Shown here in pieces: positions 34,592 to 42,903 of a stretch of 64,000 nucleotides of DNA. Under the pieces are notes generated by a model. It searched no databases and had not been told where the DNA came from. It saw nothing but the letters and a program-made list of their open reading frames with translations. The DNA comes from Streptomyces mangrovisoli (GTDB lineage Bacteria > Actinomycetota > Actinomycetes > Streptomycetales > Streptomycetaceae), in contig NZ_LAVA02000058.1 of NCBI RefSeq assembly GCF_000974985.2, forward strand, positions 62,001-126,000, read 5' to 3'. The translations under genes and the position numbers were made by a program. How positions within the stretch are numbered: position 1 is the stretch's first letter; each line of letters opens with the position of its first letter.

Positions 34592-35860
34592 TCAGGACGC
34601 GGTGGCCACCCGCCGCGTGATGTGCGTGGCCGCGTACTCCGTGCCGGCCACGAACCGCATCATCGGGCCGAACATCGGTGCGGCGAGCGATCCGGTGAAG
34701 TACAGGCCGGGCACCGACGACTCGAACGACCCGCTCAGGTGCGGCGCCTTGGAGCCCGGCACGCAGGAGACGGCGGTGCGCAGCCCCGACGTCAGGAACG
34801 GCAGGGCGTCGAGGTCGAGACGGTAGCCGGTGGCGGCCAGCACATGGTCCACGACCATGGGCTCGGCCTCACCGAGGGATCCCGCGACCTCCAGTCGCAC
34901 CGTGCCCTCGTCGGCCGTCGCCCGGGTGACCCGGCACGAGGTCGCCACGGGCACCACGCCCTCGACCCTCGATCGCAGCCACCAGCCGCCCGAGGGTCCG
35001 AGCGCCCGCCTGAACAGCAGCAGCCGGGCGGGCGCGGGCAGCCGGCGCACCCCGCCGGGCGCCCAGCACACGGCCGCCAGGGGCCAGCCCGTGCCCAGCG
35101 GGGACGCGGGCCTCGTGATCCGCTGCGTCCAGGGCCGGTTCAGGTCGGGGGTCGTCCCCCACAGCACGGTCCGCTCCCGGACCAGCACCCGCGCCTCGGC
35201 GCCGGCCTCGTGCAGCAGCGCGGCGCTCTCCAGCGCGGACTGCCCGCCGCCGACCACCGCGACCCGCAGGCCCGCGTAGCGCGAGAGGTCCGTGTGGTGG
35301 CTGGTGTGCGACACCAGGGCCTCGGGCCCGGCGCCTTCGGGCACCAGAGTGCGCAACTCCTCCGGGATGTACGCCAGTCCGTTGAGGCCCGTGGCCACGA
35401 CGACGGCCCGCGCCCGCAGTTGCTGACCGTCGTCGAGCCGGACGAGGAAGCCGCCGCCGTCCCGCTCCACGGTCACCACCCGGGCCGGGTCGACCTCGCC
35501 GACGTACCGCTTCTGGAACCATTGCCCGTAGCGCACGAACACGTCGCACGGGATGGGGGTCAGTTCGGTCAGCTCCGGCTCACCGTGCACCCGGCGGAAA
35601 TCGGCCAGCCGGCCGCCCGGTTCGGGCGCGGACAGGTCGGTGGCCGCCGGTGTCGACTTCAGGAACATGCCGGTCGCCATGGCATGGCGCCAACTCCCGA
35701 GCACCTCCCCGAAGATGCGCACGGGCACGTTGGCGGCCCGCAGATGCGCGGCCACCGACAATCCATAGGGCCCGGCGCCGACGATGACGACCGGCAGCCC
35801 CCCACGCCCCCTCAACGCCTGCTCGTCCGCAGGGCGTTGCCCCGGAAGCGACTGCGTCAT
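34592..35860 (-). CDS. FAD/NAD(P)-binding monooxygenase-like oxidoreductase
   Basis: A 422-residue protein with two dinucleotide folds: VVIVGAGPYGLSVAAHL near residue 20 for FAD and VAVVGGGQSALESAALL near 190 for NADPH, followed by ATGYRLDLDALPF. The pattern is that of flavin monooxygenases such as ornithine/lysine N-hydroxylases and Baeyer-Villiger-like enzymes. The final domain with YFTGSLAAPMFGPMMRFVAG is typical of a Streptomyces group with unknown substrate. The ATG at 35860 follows GGGGGAAATGC. Confidence 0.85.
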   Translation of the reverse strand: MTQSLPGQRPADEQALRGRGGLPVVIVGAGPYGLSVAAHLRAANVPVRIFGEVLGSWRHAMATGMFLKSTPAATDLSAPEPGGRLADFRRVHGEPELTELTPIPCDVFVRYGQWFQKRYVGEVDPARVVTVERDGGGFLVRLDDGQQLRARAVVVATGLNGLAYIPEELRTLVPEGAGPEALVSHTSHHTDLSRYAGLRVAVVGGGQSALESAALLHEAGAEARVLVRERTVLWGTTPDLNRPWTQRITRPASPLGTGWPLAAVCWAPGGVRRLPAPARLLLFRRALGPSGGWWLRSRVEGVVPVATSCRVTRATADEGTVRLEVAGSLGEAEPMVVDHVLAATGYRLDLDALPFLTSGLRTAVSCVPGSKAPHLSGSFESSVPGLYFTGSLAAPMFGPMMRFVAGTEYAATHITRRVATAS

Positions 35861-36153
35861 GCATTTCCCCCACCGGTCTTCGCGCCGCCTTCCCCAAAGC
35901 GACACGACACTCCGGGATGGCACGTCGGCGAAGCACCGGCGCACTCGTCCCCCCTCCAGGGCCCAGTCTGTCGTATCGGCCGGTTCGGGTCGACGATATG
36001 GGTGCACGTTGACTGAAATGGGACCCAACCGTGGACGGGCCTTTCCTCATCATGCGGTTACCGCACGCCAACTGCACATCTTCAGAAGGAAGTTGCACGA
36101 AAGCCGCGACGCTCCGACCAGCCACTCGACCGACCCGTCCGGCCGTGCCCCGG

Positions 36154-36909
36154 TCACCGCTCCGGCAGGCCCGGGACGCCGTGCTCGCGCAGCGGGCCGA
36201 TCCGCCAGCCCGCCTCCTCGCAGACGTCGAGGATGCCGGGGAGCGCGGCGAGGGTGGTGCGCCAGGAGCCGGTCGCCGAGGTGCAGTCGGAGTCGTGCAG
36301 CAGGATCGTGCCGCCGCCGCGCAGGTCCCGCAGGACGGTGTCCTGGACCGACCGCGGGGTGGCCCGCCCGCGCCAGTCCTCGCCCCAGCAGGTCCACAGC
36401 ACGGGGGTCATGCCGAGGCGGCGGCAGGCCAGATGGGCGGCCGTGGTCATCACGCCGTACGGCGGCCGGAAGAGCGTCGGCGGGGTGCCGGTGACGTCGG
36501 CCACGGCGTCACGGGCGCGGGCGAGGTCGTCGTAGGTGGCCCGCGGGCCCCGCAGCAGCAGGGGCCGGTGGTGCCAGCCGTGGACGGCGATCTCGTGTCC
36601 GGCGGCGGCCATCTCCTTCGCCAGTCCGGGTGAGCGTACGAGCATCGAGCCGAGCAGGAAGAACGTGGCGCGGACACCGCGCGCGTCGAGCCGGGCGAGG
36701 AAGTGCGGGGTCGCAAGGTGGTCGGGGCCGTCGTCGAAGGTGAGGGCGATGTGGTCGGGCCGTCCCCGGCCGGACAGGCGGGGCATGACGGCGTTGCGCA
36801 GCGGGCCGAAGGTGGAGATCACGGGGGCGGCGTTCAGCGCGGCGAGCGCGGGCAGCGCCGCGGCCGTCCCGAGTGCGGTGGCGCGGGCGAGGCGGGCGGC
36901 CCGGGTCAT
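36154..36909 (-). CDS. Polysaccharide deacetylase (CE4)
   Basis: A 251-residue exported NodB-domain protein. Motif 1 is ALTFDDGPD (two metal-binding/catalytic Asp), motif 2 is HEIAVHGWHH, and RPPYG (motif 3) is near residue 160. The C-terminal motif ILLHDSD is also present. It removes N-acetyl groups from cell-wall or surface polysaccharide. The start codon overlaps the stop of the glycosyltransferase gene (ATGA), so both act in the same envelope pathway. Confidence 0.9.
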   Translation of the reverse strand: MTRAARLARATALGTAAALPALAALNAAPVISTFGPLRNAVMPRLSGRGRPDHIALTFDDGPDHLATPHFLARLDARGVRATFFLLGSMLVRSPGLAKEMAAAGHEIAVHGWHHRPLLLRGPRATYDDLARARDAVADVTGTPPTLFRPPYGVMTTAAHLACRRLGMTPVLWTCWGEDWRGRATPRSVQDTVLRDLRGGGTILLHDSDCTSATGSWRTTLAALPGILDVCEEAGWRIGPLREHGVPGLPER

Positions 36910-38243
36910 CGTCCGTCTCCGTCCAGGTAGTGGGTGACGGCGGTGAAGCGGTCGGGCGTCTCGTTGTAGGCGTGGGCGAGGGGGGCGGCGACGCCCAGGG
37001 AGACCGTGGCCGCCACGGTGGCGGCCGTCAGCGGGATACGGCGCCGGCCGCGCATCCGCGCCGGTACGGGCACCGCGGTCGGCCCGGTGCGGGAGCGGAC
37101 CCCGGAGACGACGGCGAGGACCGGTCCGGGCGCCAGGCGGTGCAGGTCGAGTCCGGCGGCGCGCTGAGCCCGGCCGCGCGGCCCGTGGAGGAGTTCGCCC
37201 AACACCGGGGCGAGCTTGTCGGGATCGCGGATCCAGGCCGCGAGGCCCGCCTCCTCCAGGGCGGCGGCGTTGGTCTGCCCGTGACCCGGTATGCAACGGA
37301 AGCTGGCCACCGGCAGCCCGGTGGCGAACGCCTCCAGCGAGGTCAGCCCGCCCGCGTTCTGGACCAGCACGTCGCAGGCGTGCATCAGGCCGGGCATGTC
37401 GTCCACCCAGCCGAAGACGTGCTCGACACCGTCGCGGCGCAGCTGCTCCGCGAGGGCCCGGTTGCGCCCGCAGACCACCACGGGCACCGCGACCCCGGTC
37501 TCCCGTATCTCGGCGGCGGCGCGCCGCACCGGGCCCACCCCCCACGAGCCGGCCACCAGCAGCGCCAGCGGCGTGTCGTGGGGCAGGGCGAACCGGTCGC
37601 GGGCGGCGGCCCGTTGCCCGGCCGCGGGCGGGGCGAACCGGGCGTGCGTCACCGGGCCCACGACGGTGACGGCCGCGGCGCCCCGCACGTGCGCCTGGGC
37701 CGCCGGCACCGGGTGCACGGCAAGGTGCGCGTCGATGCCGGGGGCCACCCACAGGGCATGGACGGAGAAGTCGGTGAGGTAGGTGAGGGCGGGCACCTTC
37801 AGCCGGCCACGCCGCCGCAGCGCGCCCAGCACCTGGCCGGCCCCGGGATAGGTGGAGACGACCGCGCCGGTGTCCGGCGCGAGCGCCCGCAGGGTGGACC
37901 GCTCGGCGGCACGGAACAGCACCCGCCACACCAGGCCGGGGCGCGCGGCCCGGTCGGTGGCCGCGTACAGGCGCTGGTAGCCCTCGGGCAGCCAGGTCAG
38001 CAGGTGGTGGTAGGCGCCGCACAGCAGCCGCCCGGCGCCGGCGGGCAGCAGGTCGAGGAAGTCGTGCCGGTCCACCACGAATCCGTGCTCCACCAGCCTC
38101 TCGGCCAGCCCCGCGGCCGCTCCGTCGTGGCCCGCGCCGACGCTCGCGGAGATGATCGCGATCCGCGTGGCGCGCGCGCCCTGCGGTGGCGGTGCGGCGG
38201 GGTCCGGGGCCGACTCCGGCACCAGGTCGTCACGGTGGGGCAC
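36906..38243 (-). CDS. GT28 glycosyltransferase of the MGDG synthase/MurG type
   Basis: A 445-residue glycosyltransferase. The N-terminal acceptor domain has IAIISASVGAGHDGAA, as in monogalactosyldiacylglycerol synthases. The C-terminal nucleotide-sugar domain has FGWVDDMPGLMHACDVLVQNAGGLTS. It likely transfers a hexose to diacylglycerol or a related lipid. The end of the protein is unusual: a hydrophobic helix (TAATVAATVSLGVAAPLAHA) and a short extracytoplasmic tail. The GTG start follows GGAGG. A BlaI-like operator lies about 140 bases upstream. Confidence 0.85.
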   Translation of the reverse strand: MPHRDDLVPESAPDPAAPPPQGARATRIAIISASVGAGHDGAAAGLAERLVEHGFVVDRHDFLDLLPAGAGRLLCGAYHHLLTWLPEGYQRLYAATDRAARPGLVWRVLFRAAERSTLRALAPDTGAVVSTYPGAGQVLGALRRRGRLKVPALTYLTDFSVHALWVAPGIDAHLAVHPVPAAQAHVRGAAAVTVVGPVTHARFAPPAAGQRAAARDRFALPHDTPLALLVAGSWGVGPVRRAAAEIRETGVAVPVVVCGRNRALAEQLRRDGVEHVFGWVDDMPGLMHACDVLVQNAGGLTSLEAFATGLPVASFRCIPGHGQTNAAALEEAGLAAWIRDPDKLAPVLGELLHGPRGRAQRAAGLDLHRLAPGPVLAVVSGVRSRTGPTAVPVPARMRGRRRIPLTAATVAATVSLGVAAPLAHAYNETPDRFTAVTHYLDGDGR

Positions 38244-38380
38244 GGCGGATCAGCCTCCAGACGGGATACGGGCACGGCCGGGGCTGCCCCGGCGCGGACG
38301 ACGGCACGGCGGGGCGGGCCGGGGCCGCGCCCGAGCGCGGACCAGGCCGCGGCTCGGCCGCGGTGGCGTCGAGGGCTGAA

Positions 38381-38400
38381 ACTACTACATGATGTAGAAC
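38381..38400. promoter_or_regulatory. BlaI-like operator in front of the GT28/CE4 operon
   Basis: CTACATGATGTAG (38385-38397) is a perfect palindrome with a single central base, embedded in ACTACTACATGATGTAGAAC. It fits the BlaI/MecI consensus TACTACATATGTAGTA. The blaI-type gene is 1.4 kb away. Confidence 0.7.
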
Positions 38401-38758
38401 TTGGGGAACGGCCGTCCGCGTGGCGGCGATTCGAGGGGCACGCAAGGCCGGCACGGCACTCGCGGATCCACGGATTCACGAACCCACGGACCCACCGACC
38501 CATCGACCCACGCCGGAACGTACTACAAGACGTAGAAACTCGGGACACGGGGGTGCGGTGAAGCGATGGCCCGCCCTGCCGGCAGCGCTCACGGCTGTCG
38601 CGGCCGTCCGCGTCAGCGGACTGCGGCCGTGCACCCCGGGCGGAGATGCGCCCAAGGCCGTCGCGAAAGCACCCGCCTCACGGGGACGGCCGCGTCACGC
38701 GCCACAGCCGCGCCGCCCGGCGGAGCCGAACCGCCCGGCCGCGTTGATGGCACGCCGG
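38401..38758. other. Region with a second BlaI-like site and a possible gene remnant
   Basis: A GTG at 38558 starts a rightward frame with a signal-peptide-like beginning (VKRWPALPAALTAVAAV). It sits just after a BlaI-like site, but the frame soon becomes Arg/Pro-rich and runs into the convergent M56 gene. It may be the 5' remnant of a lost secreted-protein gene. A short run of CGACCCAC/T repeats lies at about 38480-38515. Confidence 0.3.
38521..38537. promoter_or_regulatory. Second BlaI-like operator
   Basis: TACTACAAGACGTAGAA contains CTACA-A-GACGTAG, one mismatch from a palindrome and the same spacing as the site at 38385. Confidence 0.55.
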
Positions 38759-39793
38759 TCAGGCGTGGTCCTCCGGGTGCCCCGCCCTCGGATGGCCGGG
38801 GCAGCGGCCGTCCGGTCCGTGATCGCGATCGCCGTCGTGATCCTGATCGTGACGAGTCGGCGCCCCGGAGGTCCCCGGCTGCGCCGCACACAGCGCCCAC
38901 TGCGCGTTGTCCAGCATCGCGTCGCTGTCGGACGCGGCGTTGACCAGACTCGCGCAGCACACGGTCAGCAGCAGACCGGCCCCGAGCAGGGGCAGGCTGC
39001 GCCGGGCGGGCGGCGGGGCCAGCAGGGCCCGTACCCGCTGGGGCACCGCGCCGCCGGTCACGGCCAGCGCGGCCGGGCGGGACGCGCCGGCGGACGCCAG
39101 GGCGGCGCGGCCGACGGCGTGCGCCACGACCGTACGGTCACCGACGCGCCGTGCGGCCTCCTCGTCGGCCCAGCGCTCCAGCACGTAGGTGCCGGTGACG
39201 GCGACCGGCCTCAGCAACGGGTTCAGGGCGGCCGCGAGCCGCCACACACTCTGGAAGACGTGATGGCGCCCCCGCAGGTGCGCCCGCTCGTGCGCGAGCA
39301 GCGCCTCCCGCTCCTCGCTGCCGAGGCAGCGCAGCATCCCGCGGGAGACCACGATCCGGCCCGGCGCCCCCGGCAGCGCGAAGGCCACCGGCACGTCGTC
39401 GTCGACCACGGCCAGCTCCGTCCGCCCGGGCAGCTGCGCGCACTCCCGGCGGGCCAGGACCAGATGACGTCCCTGCCGTACGGCGGCCACGCCCAGCGAG
39501 ACGACGCCCAGGGCGAGCGCCAGGGTGCTGCCCGCGGCGACGACGTGGTGGACCGGGTCCTCGGCCCGCAGCACGGCCACGGACCAGCCGCCCTCCGCCG
39601 CGATCTGCGGGATCTGCGCCAGGCCGGTGAAGGACAGCAGCGCCAGCGCCCCCGCCCAGCCGGCCGCCGTCACCAGCGCGGCGCAGGCCAGCGCCCAGGC
39701 CGCCGGGCGCGGGGGCAGCCGGCGGGCCACGGGAGGCGCGAGCACCGCGAGCGCCACCGACACGAGGAACGGGATGTAGACGCTGACCAGCAC
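38759..39793 (-). CDS. M56 (BlaR1/MecR1-type) membrane metallopeptidase
   Basis: A 344-residue membrane protein with three or four hydrophobic helices and the zinc motif LLAHERAHLRGRHH (HExxH). No penicillin-binding sensor domain follows. The C-terminus is a hydrophobic helix and then a His/Asp-rich tail (HDQDHDGDRDHGPDGR). It may sense a metal or envelope stress and cleave the BlaI repressor encoded just upstream. The GTG start at 39793 lies four bases past the BlaI stop. Confidence 0.88.
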   Translation of the reverse strand: MLVSVYIPFLVSVALAVLAPPVARRLPPRPAAWALACAALVTAAGWAGALALLSFTGLAQIPQIAAEGGWSVAVLRAEDPVHHVVAAGSTLALALGVVSLGVAAVRQGRHLVLARRECAQLPGRTELAVVDDDVPVAFALPGAPGRIVVSRGMLRCLGSEEREALLAHERAHLRGRHHVFQSVWRLAAALNPLLRPVAVTGTYVLERWADEEAARRVGDRTVVAHAVGRAALASAGASRPAALAVTGGAVPQRVRALLAPPPARRSLPLLGAGLLLTVCCASLVNAASDSDAMLDNAQWALCAAQPGTSGAPTRHDQDHDGDRDHGPDGRCPGHPRAGHPEDHA

Positions 39794-39797
39794 CGGC

Positions 39798-40229
39798 TCA
39801 CCCCTTCCCGCGGGCGCGCTTGCTCTCGGGCGACGAGTCGCCGCCGTGCCCGGACAGCAACTGCTGGAGCACCTGCTCGTCCTGCTCGGACAGCTCCGAG
39901 ACGAAACGGGCCAGCACCGCCTCCCGGTCCGAGCCCCCGACCAGGAGGGAGTGCATGCGCTGGGCGGTGTGCGAGGCCTCGTCACGGGCCGGTTCGTAGG
40001 CGTAGCCGCGGCCCTCGCGGTGGCGCACCAGCATGCCCTTGTCCAGCAACCGGGACAGGATCGTCAGCACGGTCGTGTAGGCGAGGTCACCGGGCAGCCG
40101 CCCCTGGACCTCCCGGGCGATCAGCGGCCCGTCGGCGGCCCAGAGCGCGGCGAGCACCGCGCCCTCCAGTTCTCCGCGCGCCCGCCGGCCGGACGCCTCC
40201 TGAGCTTCCTCGTCCCCTCGGCCTGCCAC
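39798..40229 (-). CDS. BlaI/MecI family repressor
   Basis: A 143-residue winged-helix repressor. LEGAVLAALWAADGPLIAREV and DLAYTTVLTILSRLLDKGMLVRH are hallmark segments of BlaI; the second holds the recognition helix. The C-terminal dimerisation part includes the region usually cleaved by BlaR1-type peptidases. The GTG start lies about 55 bases downstream of a BlaI-like site, so autoregulation is likely. By sequence of operators it should also control the GT28/CE4 operon. Confidence 0.9.
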   Translation of the reverse strand: MAGRGDEEAQEASGRRARGELEGAVLAALWAADGPLIAREVQGRLPGDLAYTTVLTILSRLLDKGMLVRHREGRGYAYEPARDEASHTAQRMHSLLVGGSDREAVLARFVSELSEQDEQVLQQLLSGHGGDSSPESKRARGKG

Positions 40230-40281
40230 CGCACCGTCCGCCTTCCGTGTCGTCGTCAGGCACAGGCTACCCGCCCACCTC

Positions 40282-40294
40282 CTACTTGTCGTAA
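40282..40294. promoter_or_regulatory. BlaI-like operator in front of the blaI-type gene
   Basis: CTACTTGTCGTAA, read on the other strand TTACGACAAGTAG, matches the other two sites in spacing and outer bases. Confidence 0.55.
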
Positions 40295-40385
40295 AACGTG
40301 GGCATCGGACGAGGGAGCACCGCGGCGGCCGCCGCGGCGACCCGCGAGCCCTGGTGCGAGCGCCCCGCGACGGACGCCGCGCGTC

Positions 40386-41519
40386 TCACCTCCTGCGCCA
40401 CTCCTCGGCCAGCAACGCGTAGGACCGCACCCGGTCCGCGTGGCCGTGGGTGATCGTGGTGATCAGCAGCTCGTCGGCGCCGGTCGCCTCCTGGAGCTGG
40501 GCCAGCTGGTCGGCGACCCGGCCCGGGGAGCCGACGAACTGCGTGTCGAGGCGGTCCCGCACCAGCGCGCGGTCCGCCTCCGACCACGCGTGGGCGCGCG
40601 CCTCGTCCGGGGTGGGGAACGGGATGGCGCCCTCGGCCGTGCGGATGCTGCGGACCCAGAGGCCGTAGCCGGTGGCCAGTTCACGCGCCGTCCCGTCGTC
40701 CTCGGCGACCACCACGTCCGCGGACACGGTGACGTACGGCTTGTCCAGGACGTCGGAGGGCTGGAACGCGGCGCGGTAGCCGGCCACCGCCTCCAGCACC
40801 GTGGCCGGGCTCACGTGGTAGTTCGCGGCGAACCGGAGTCCGTTGCGGCCCGCGACCGCCGCGCTCTCGCCGCCGCTGCTGCCCAGGATCCAGATCTCGA
40901 CGTCGGCGCCCTCCCCCGGCACGGCACGGGCCTCGACGCCGTCCGCCGAACGGTAGGTGCCGGCCAGCAGCGCCAGGATGTCGTCGATCTGCTCGCCGTA
41001 CTCCTGCGACTCGGCGTTCGGCTGCTGGAGCAGGCTGCGCTGGAGTGCGACCCGCGGTGAGCCGAGCAGGTGCTCGAAGGAGAACCGGGGCGGGACGCGC
41101 AGGCCGTTGGGGGCGCGGCCGTCGACGATCGCGGGCGTGTCCGGCGGCGCGGCGGCGGGCCCGCCGGGCGGGCGTCCGCCGGAGCGGCCGAGGCCGAGGT
41201 CGAGGCGCCCGGGGTGCAGCGCGTCGATCAGGCCGAACTCCTCGACCGTGGACAGCGCGGTGCGATGGCCCAGTTGTACGGCGCCGGAGCCGAGCCGGAT
41301 CGTCGAGGTCGCGGCGGCGGTCAGGGCGAGCACGACCGCGGGCGAGGTGCCGGCGACGCCCGGGTTGAGATGGTGCTCGGCGAACCAGTAGCGGGCGTAG
41401 CCGAGGCGCTCGGCCTGCCGGGCCAGGTCGACGGAGTTGCGCAGCGCCTCCCCTGCGGTGCCACCGGACGAGATCGGCACCAGGTCGAGGACGCCGAGGG
41501 GTGTCTCGAAGGGACTCAC
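40386..41519 (-). CDS. LLM-class flavin-dependent oxidoreductase, MsnO8 type (CmoO-like)
   Basis: A 377-residue bacterial-luciferase-like FMN monooxygenase. The start PLGVLDLVPISSGGTAGEAL, then YWFAEHHLNPGVAGTSPAVV and LGLGRSGG are typical of the MsnO8 subgroup, which includes Bacillus YtmO/CmoO. It oxidises an organosulfur or similar substrate with O2 and reduced FMN. The GTG start overlaps the stop of the GNAT gene (GTGA), so the two are co-translated. An Ala/Pro/Gly insert (PPGGPAAAPPDTP) around residue 118 is longer than usual. Confidence 0.88.
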   Translation of the reverse strand: MSPFETPLGVLDLVPISSGGTAGEALRNSVDLARQAERLGYARYWFAEHHLNPGVAGTSPAVVLALTAAATSTIRLGSGAVQLGHRTALSTVEEFGLIDALHPGRLDLGLGRSGGRPPGGPAAAPPDTPAIVDGRAPNGLRVPPRFSFEHLLGSPRVALQRSLLQQPNAESQEYGEQIDDILALLAGTYRSADGVEARAVPGEGADVEIWILGSSGGESAAVAGRNGLRFAANYHVSPATVLEAVAGYRAAFQPSDVLDKPYVTVSADVVVAEDDGTARELATGYGLWVRSIRTAEGAIPFPTPDEARAHAWSEADRALVRDRLDTQFVGSPGRVADQLAQLQEATGADELLITTITHGHADRVRSYALLAEEWRRR

Positions 41520-42271
41520 GCGCGGGCCTCCCGCTCCTCGGGCGTCCGGGGCCGCTCGCCCGGCGTGCGTACGAGCGTGAACTGCGTGCGGCGGCGCAGG
41601 GTGAACCCGATCGACTCGTAGAGCCGGATGGCGTTGGTGTTGCTCGCGGCCGCGTGCAGGAAGGGTGTGTCACCGCGGTCCCTGATGCCCGCCGCGACGG
41701 CCCGGACCAGGCGGGTGGCGAGGCCCCGGCCGCGGTGGTCGGGGTGGGTGCAGACGGCGCTGATCTCGGTCCAGCCCGGCGGCCGCAGGCGTTCACCGGC
41801 GAGCGCGATCAGCCGGCCGCGCTCCCGGATGCCGAGGTAGGCGCCGAGTTCGATGGTGCGGGGCCGGAACGGGCCCGGCCGGGTGAGCGCGATCAGGCCG
41901 AGGATCTCGGGTACGTCGGCGGGTCCGAGCCAGACGGCCTCGGGCGCGGGCTCGGCGCGCAGCGCCGTGTCGACCAGTTGGACACCCTCTCCGCTCTCCT
42001 CGATCCGCCAGCCGTCGGGCACGCTCCGGACCCCGGTGACCGGCGTGACGGTGCCGGGCCCCACCAGGGCGGCCAGGTCGTCCCAGGCGCGGGGGTCGGC
42101 CGGGTCCTCCAGGGCGGTGAACGGGGAGACGTCCGTGGGATAGCGGGCGGCCCGGCCCAGGCGCTCGGCGAGGTGGGCGTGCGGGCCGGTCAGCGCGGCC
42201 CAGGCGGGGTTGTCCAGGATGTGCGGCCCTGTCGGGCTGGGCGAGAGGGCGGGGTGCAGGCTGGTGGACAT
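41516..42271 (-). CDS. GNAT N-acetyltransferase
   Basis: A 251-residue protein with a C-terminal GNAT domain. The acetyl-CoA loop is HPDHRGRGLATRLV (residues 180-193), followed by FLHAAASNTNAIRLYESIGF, the family's last beta-alpha unit. The N-terminal 90 residues are an extra domain. In Bacillus the S-alkyl-cysteine salvage operon begins with a GNAT enzyme (SnaA), so acetylation of an S-modified cysteine is the attractive reading here. The gene is in one operon with the flavin monooxygenase and 215 bases downstream of a Cys-Cys leader ORF. Confidence 0.85.
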   Translation of the reverse strand: MSTSLHPALSPSPTGPHILDNPAWAALTGPHAHLAERLGRAARYPTDVSPFTALEDPADPRAWDDLAALVGPGTVTPVTGVRSVPDGWRIEESGEGVQLVDTALRAEPAPEAVWLGPADVPEILGLIALTRPGPFRPRTIELGAYLGIRERGRLIALAGERLRPPGWTEISAVCTHPDHRGRGLATRLVRAVAAGIRDRGDTPFLHAAASNTNAIRLYESIGFTLRRRTQFTLVRTPGERPRTPEEREARA

Positions 42272-42486
42272 GGCGGTACGGGGTCTCCGTTTCTGGAGCG
42301 GGCGCGGCGCGGGGGCTGCGGGGCCCGCGGTGCCTTGGCCGGCCGGCCCGGCACGATGTCCGTCGACTCCGGCGGCGCGGAACGGACATGGGGCGGCGGC
42401 GCCGGTGACGGGCGGCACAGCGGGGGGAGTTGTGGCCGTGGCCACGGGAGAGAGCAGGATCTAGAACGCGAGCCGGTGGACGGCGG

Positions 42487-42576
42487 TCAGCAACAGACCT
42501 CGTCGAACTGGTCGGCGCGGCGGCTCACCCAGAACGGGTCGAGCAGCACCGTGTGTACCGTGCCAGTGGTCGCCAT
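42487..42576 (-). CDS. Short leader-type ORF ending Cys-Cys, upstream of the GNAT/monooxygenase pair
   Basis: A 29-codon frame: MATTGTVHTVLLDPFW, then SRRADQF and the end DEVCC. Tandem cysteine codons before the stop are the hallmark of cysteine-responsive attenuator peptides in actinobacteria. The ribosome site is weak (GAGGTG about 16 bases upstream), and the central HVD motif seen in the other two leaders is missing. It fits the context, but on its own it would not be called. Confidence 0.5.
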   Translation of the reverse strand: MATTGTVHTVLLDPFWVSRRADQFDEVCC

Positions 42577-42657
42577 GGCCGGATGCAATCACACCTCGGA
42601 CCGGTGCGTCCACCGTGTGTCCGCTGGTTGGAACGTGCCCGCACCACCGCGGCGCCG

Positions 42658-42694
42658 GGCGCGAACTCGCTGTTGTCCGAACGGTGTTCGCGCC
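42658..42694. promoter_or_regulatory. Inverted repeat between the two divergent sulfur operons
   Basis: GGCGCGAAC (42658-42666) and GTTCGCGCC (42686-42694) are perfect 9-base arms 19 bases apart. They lie 25 bases upstream of the -35 of the rightward promoter and face the leftward leader. A shared regulator could bind here. Confidence 0.45.
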
Positions 42695-42718
42695 GGGCCG
42701 CCGCGTTCCCGGCCCGTC

Positions 42719-42748
42719 TTGACGCCGGAAGAAAAGCGGATCTACGGT
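42719..42748 (+). promoter_or_regulatory. Promoter of the organosulfur uptake operon
   Basis: TTGACG (42719-42724) and TACGGT (42743-42748) are separated by 18 bases. Transcription should start near 42755, exactly at the 5' end of the riboswitch. Confidence 0.75.
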
Positions 42749-42750
42749 GA

Positions 42751-42840
42751 GCGCGAGCTACGAGTTCCGGTGTCCAAGCCCTGGCTGGCCGGACGGCAAC
42801 CCTCGACGCAGTGGGGTGCCCCAGGTGACGGCTCGGCGGA
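42751..42840 (+). ncRNA. SAM riboswitch, SAM-IV (or SAM-I/IV variant) type
   Basis: The RNA reads CGAGC at 42754 paired with GCTCG at 42831 (P1) and TCCGG/CCGGA (42766-42770 with 42789-42793) as P2, with an inner CCA-GCC/GGC-TGG helix. It continues with the conserved CGGCAACCCTC, then GTGGGGTGCCCCAGGTGAC. This order of GGCAACC, GGGGTGCCCC and GGTGA is that of actinobacterial SAM-IV riboswitches, which turn genes off when S-adenosylmethionine is plentiful. A covariance-model search was not possible here. Its place between promoter and leader peptide fits a sulfur-controlled operon. Confidence 0.78.
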
Positions 42841-42903
42841 TCTCATGTTTCTGCAAGTGCGCTCACCTCGGCCCCGTGGCGGGCCAGAACCCGGGAGGAC
42901 GGC

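Noticed and set aside
38420..40294. A long plus-strand open frame opposite the BlaI and M56 genes
   Set aside because: Gln/Arg/Pro-rich shadow of two well-supported genes on the other strand; only its first part near 38558 is noted as a possible remnant.
42577..42718. A second riboswitch on the leftward sulfur unit
   Set aside because: No GGCAACC/GGTGCC-type signatures are present on the minus strand; only an inverted repeat is seen.
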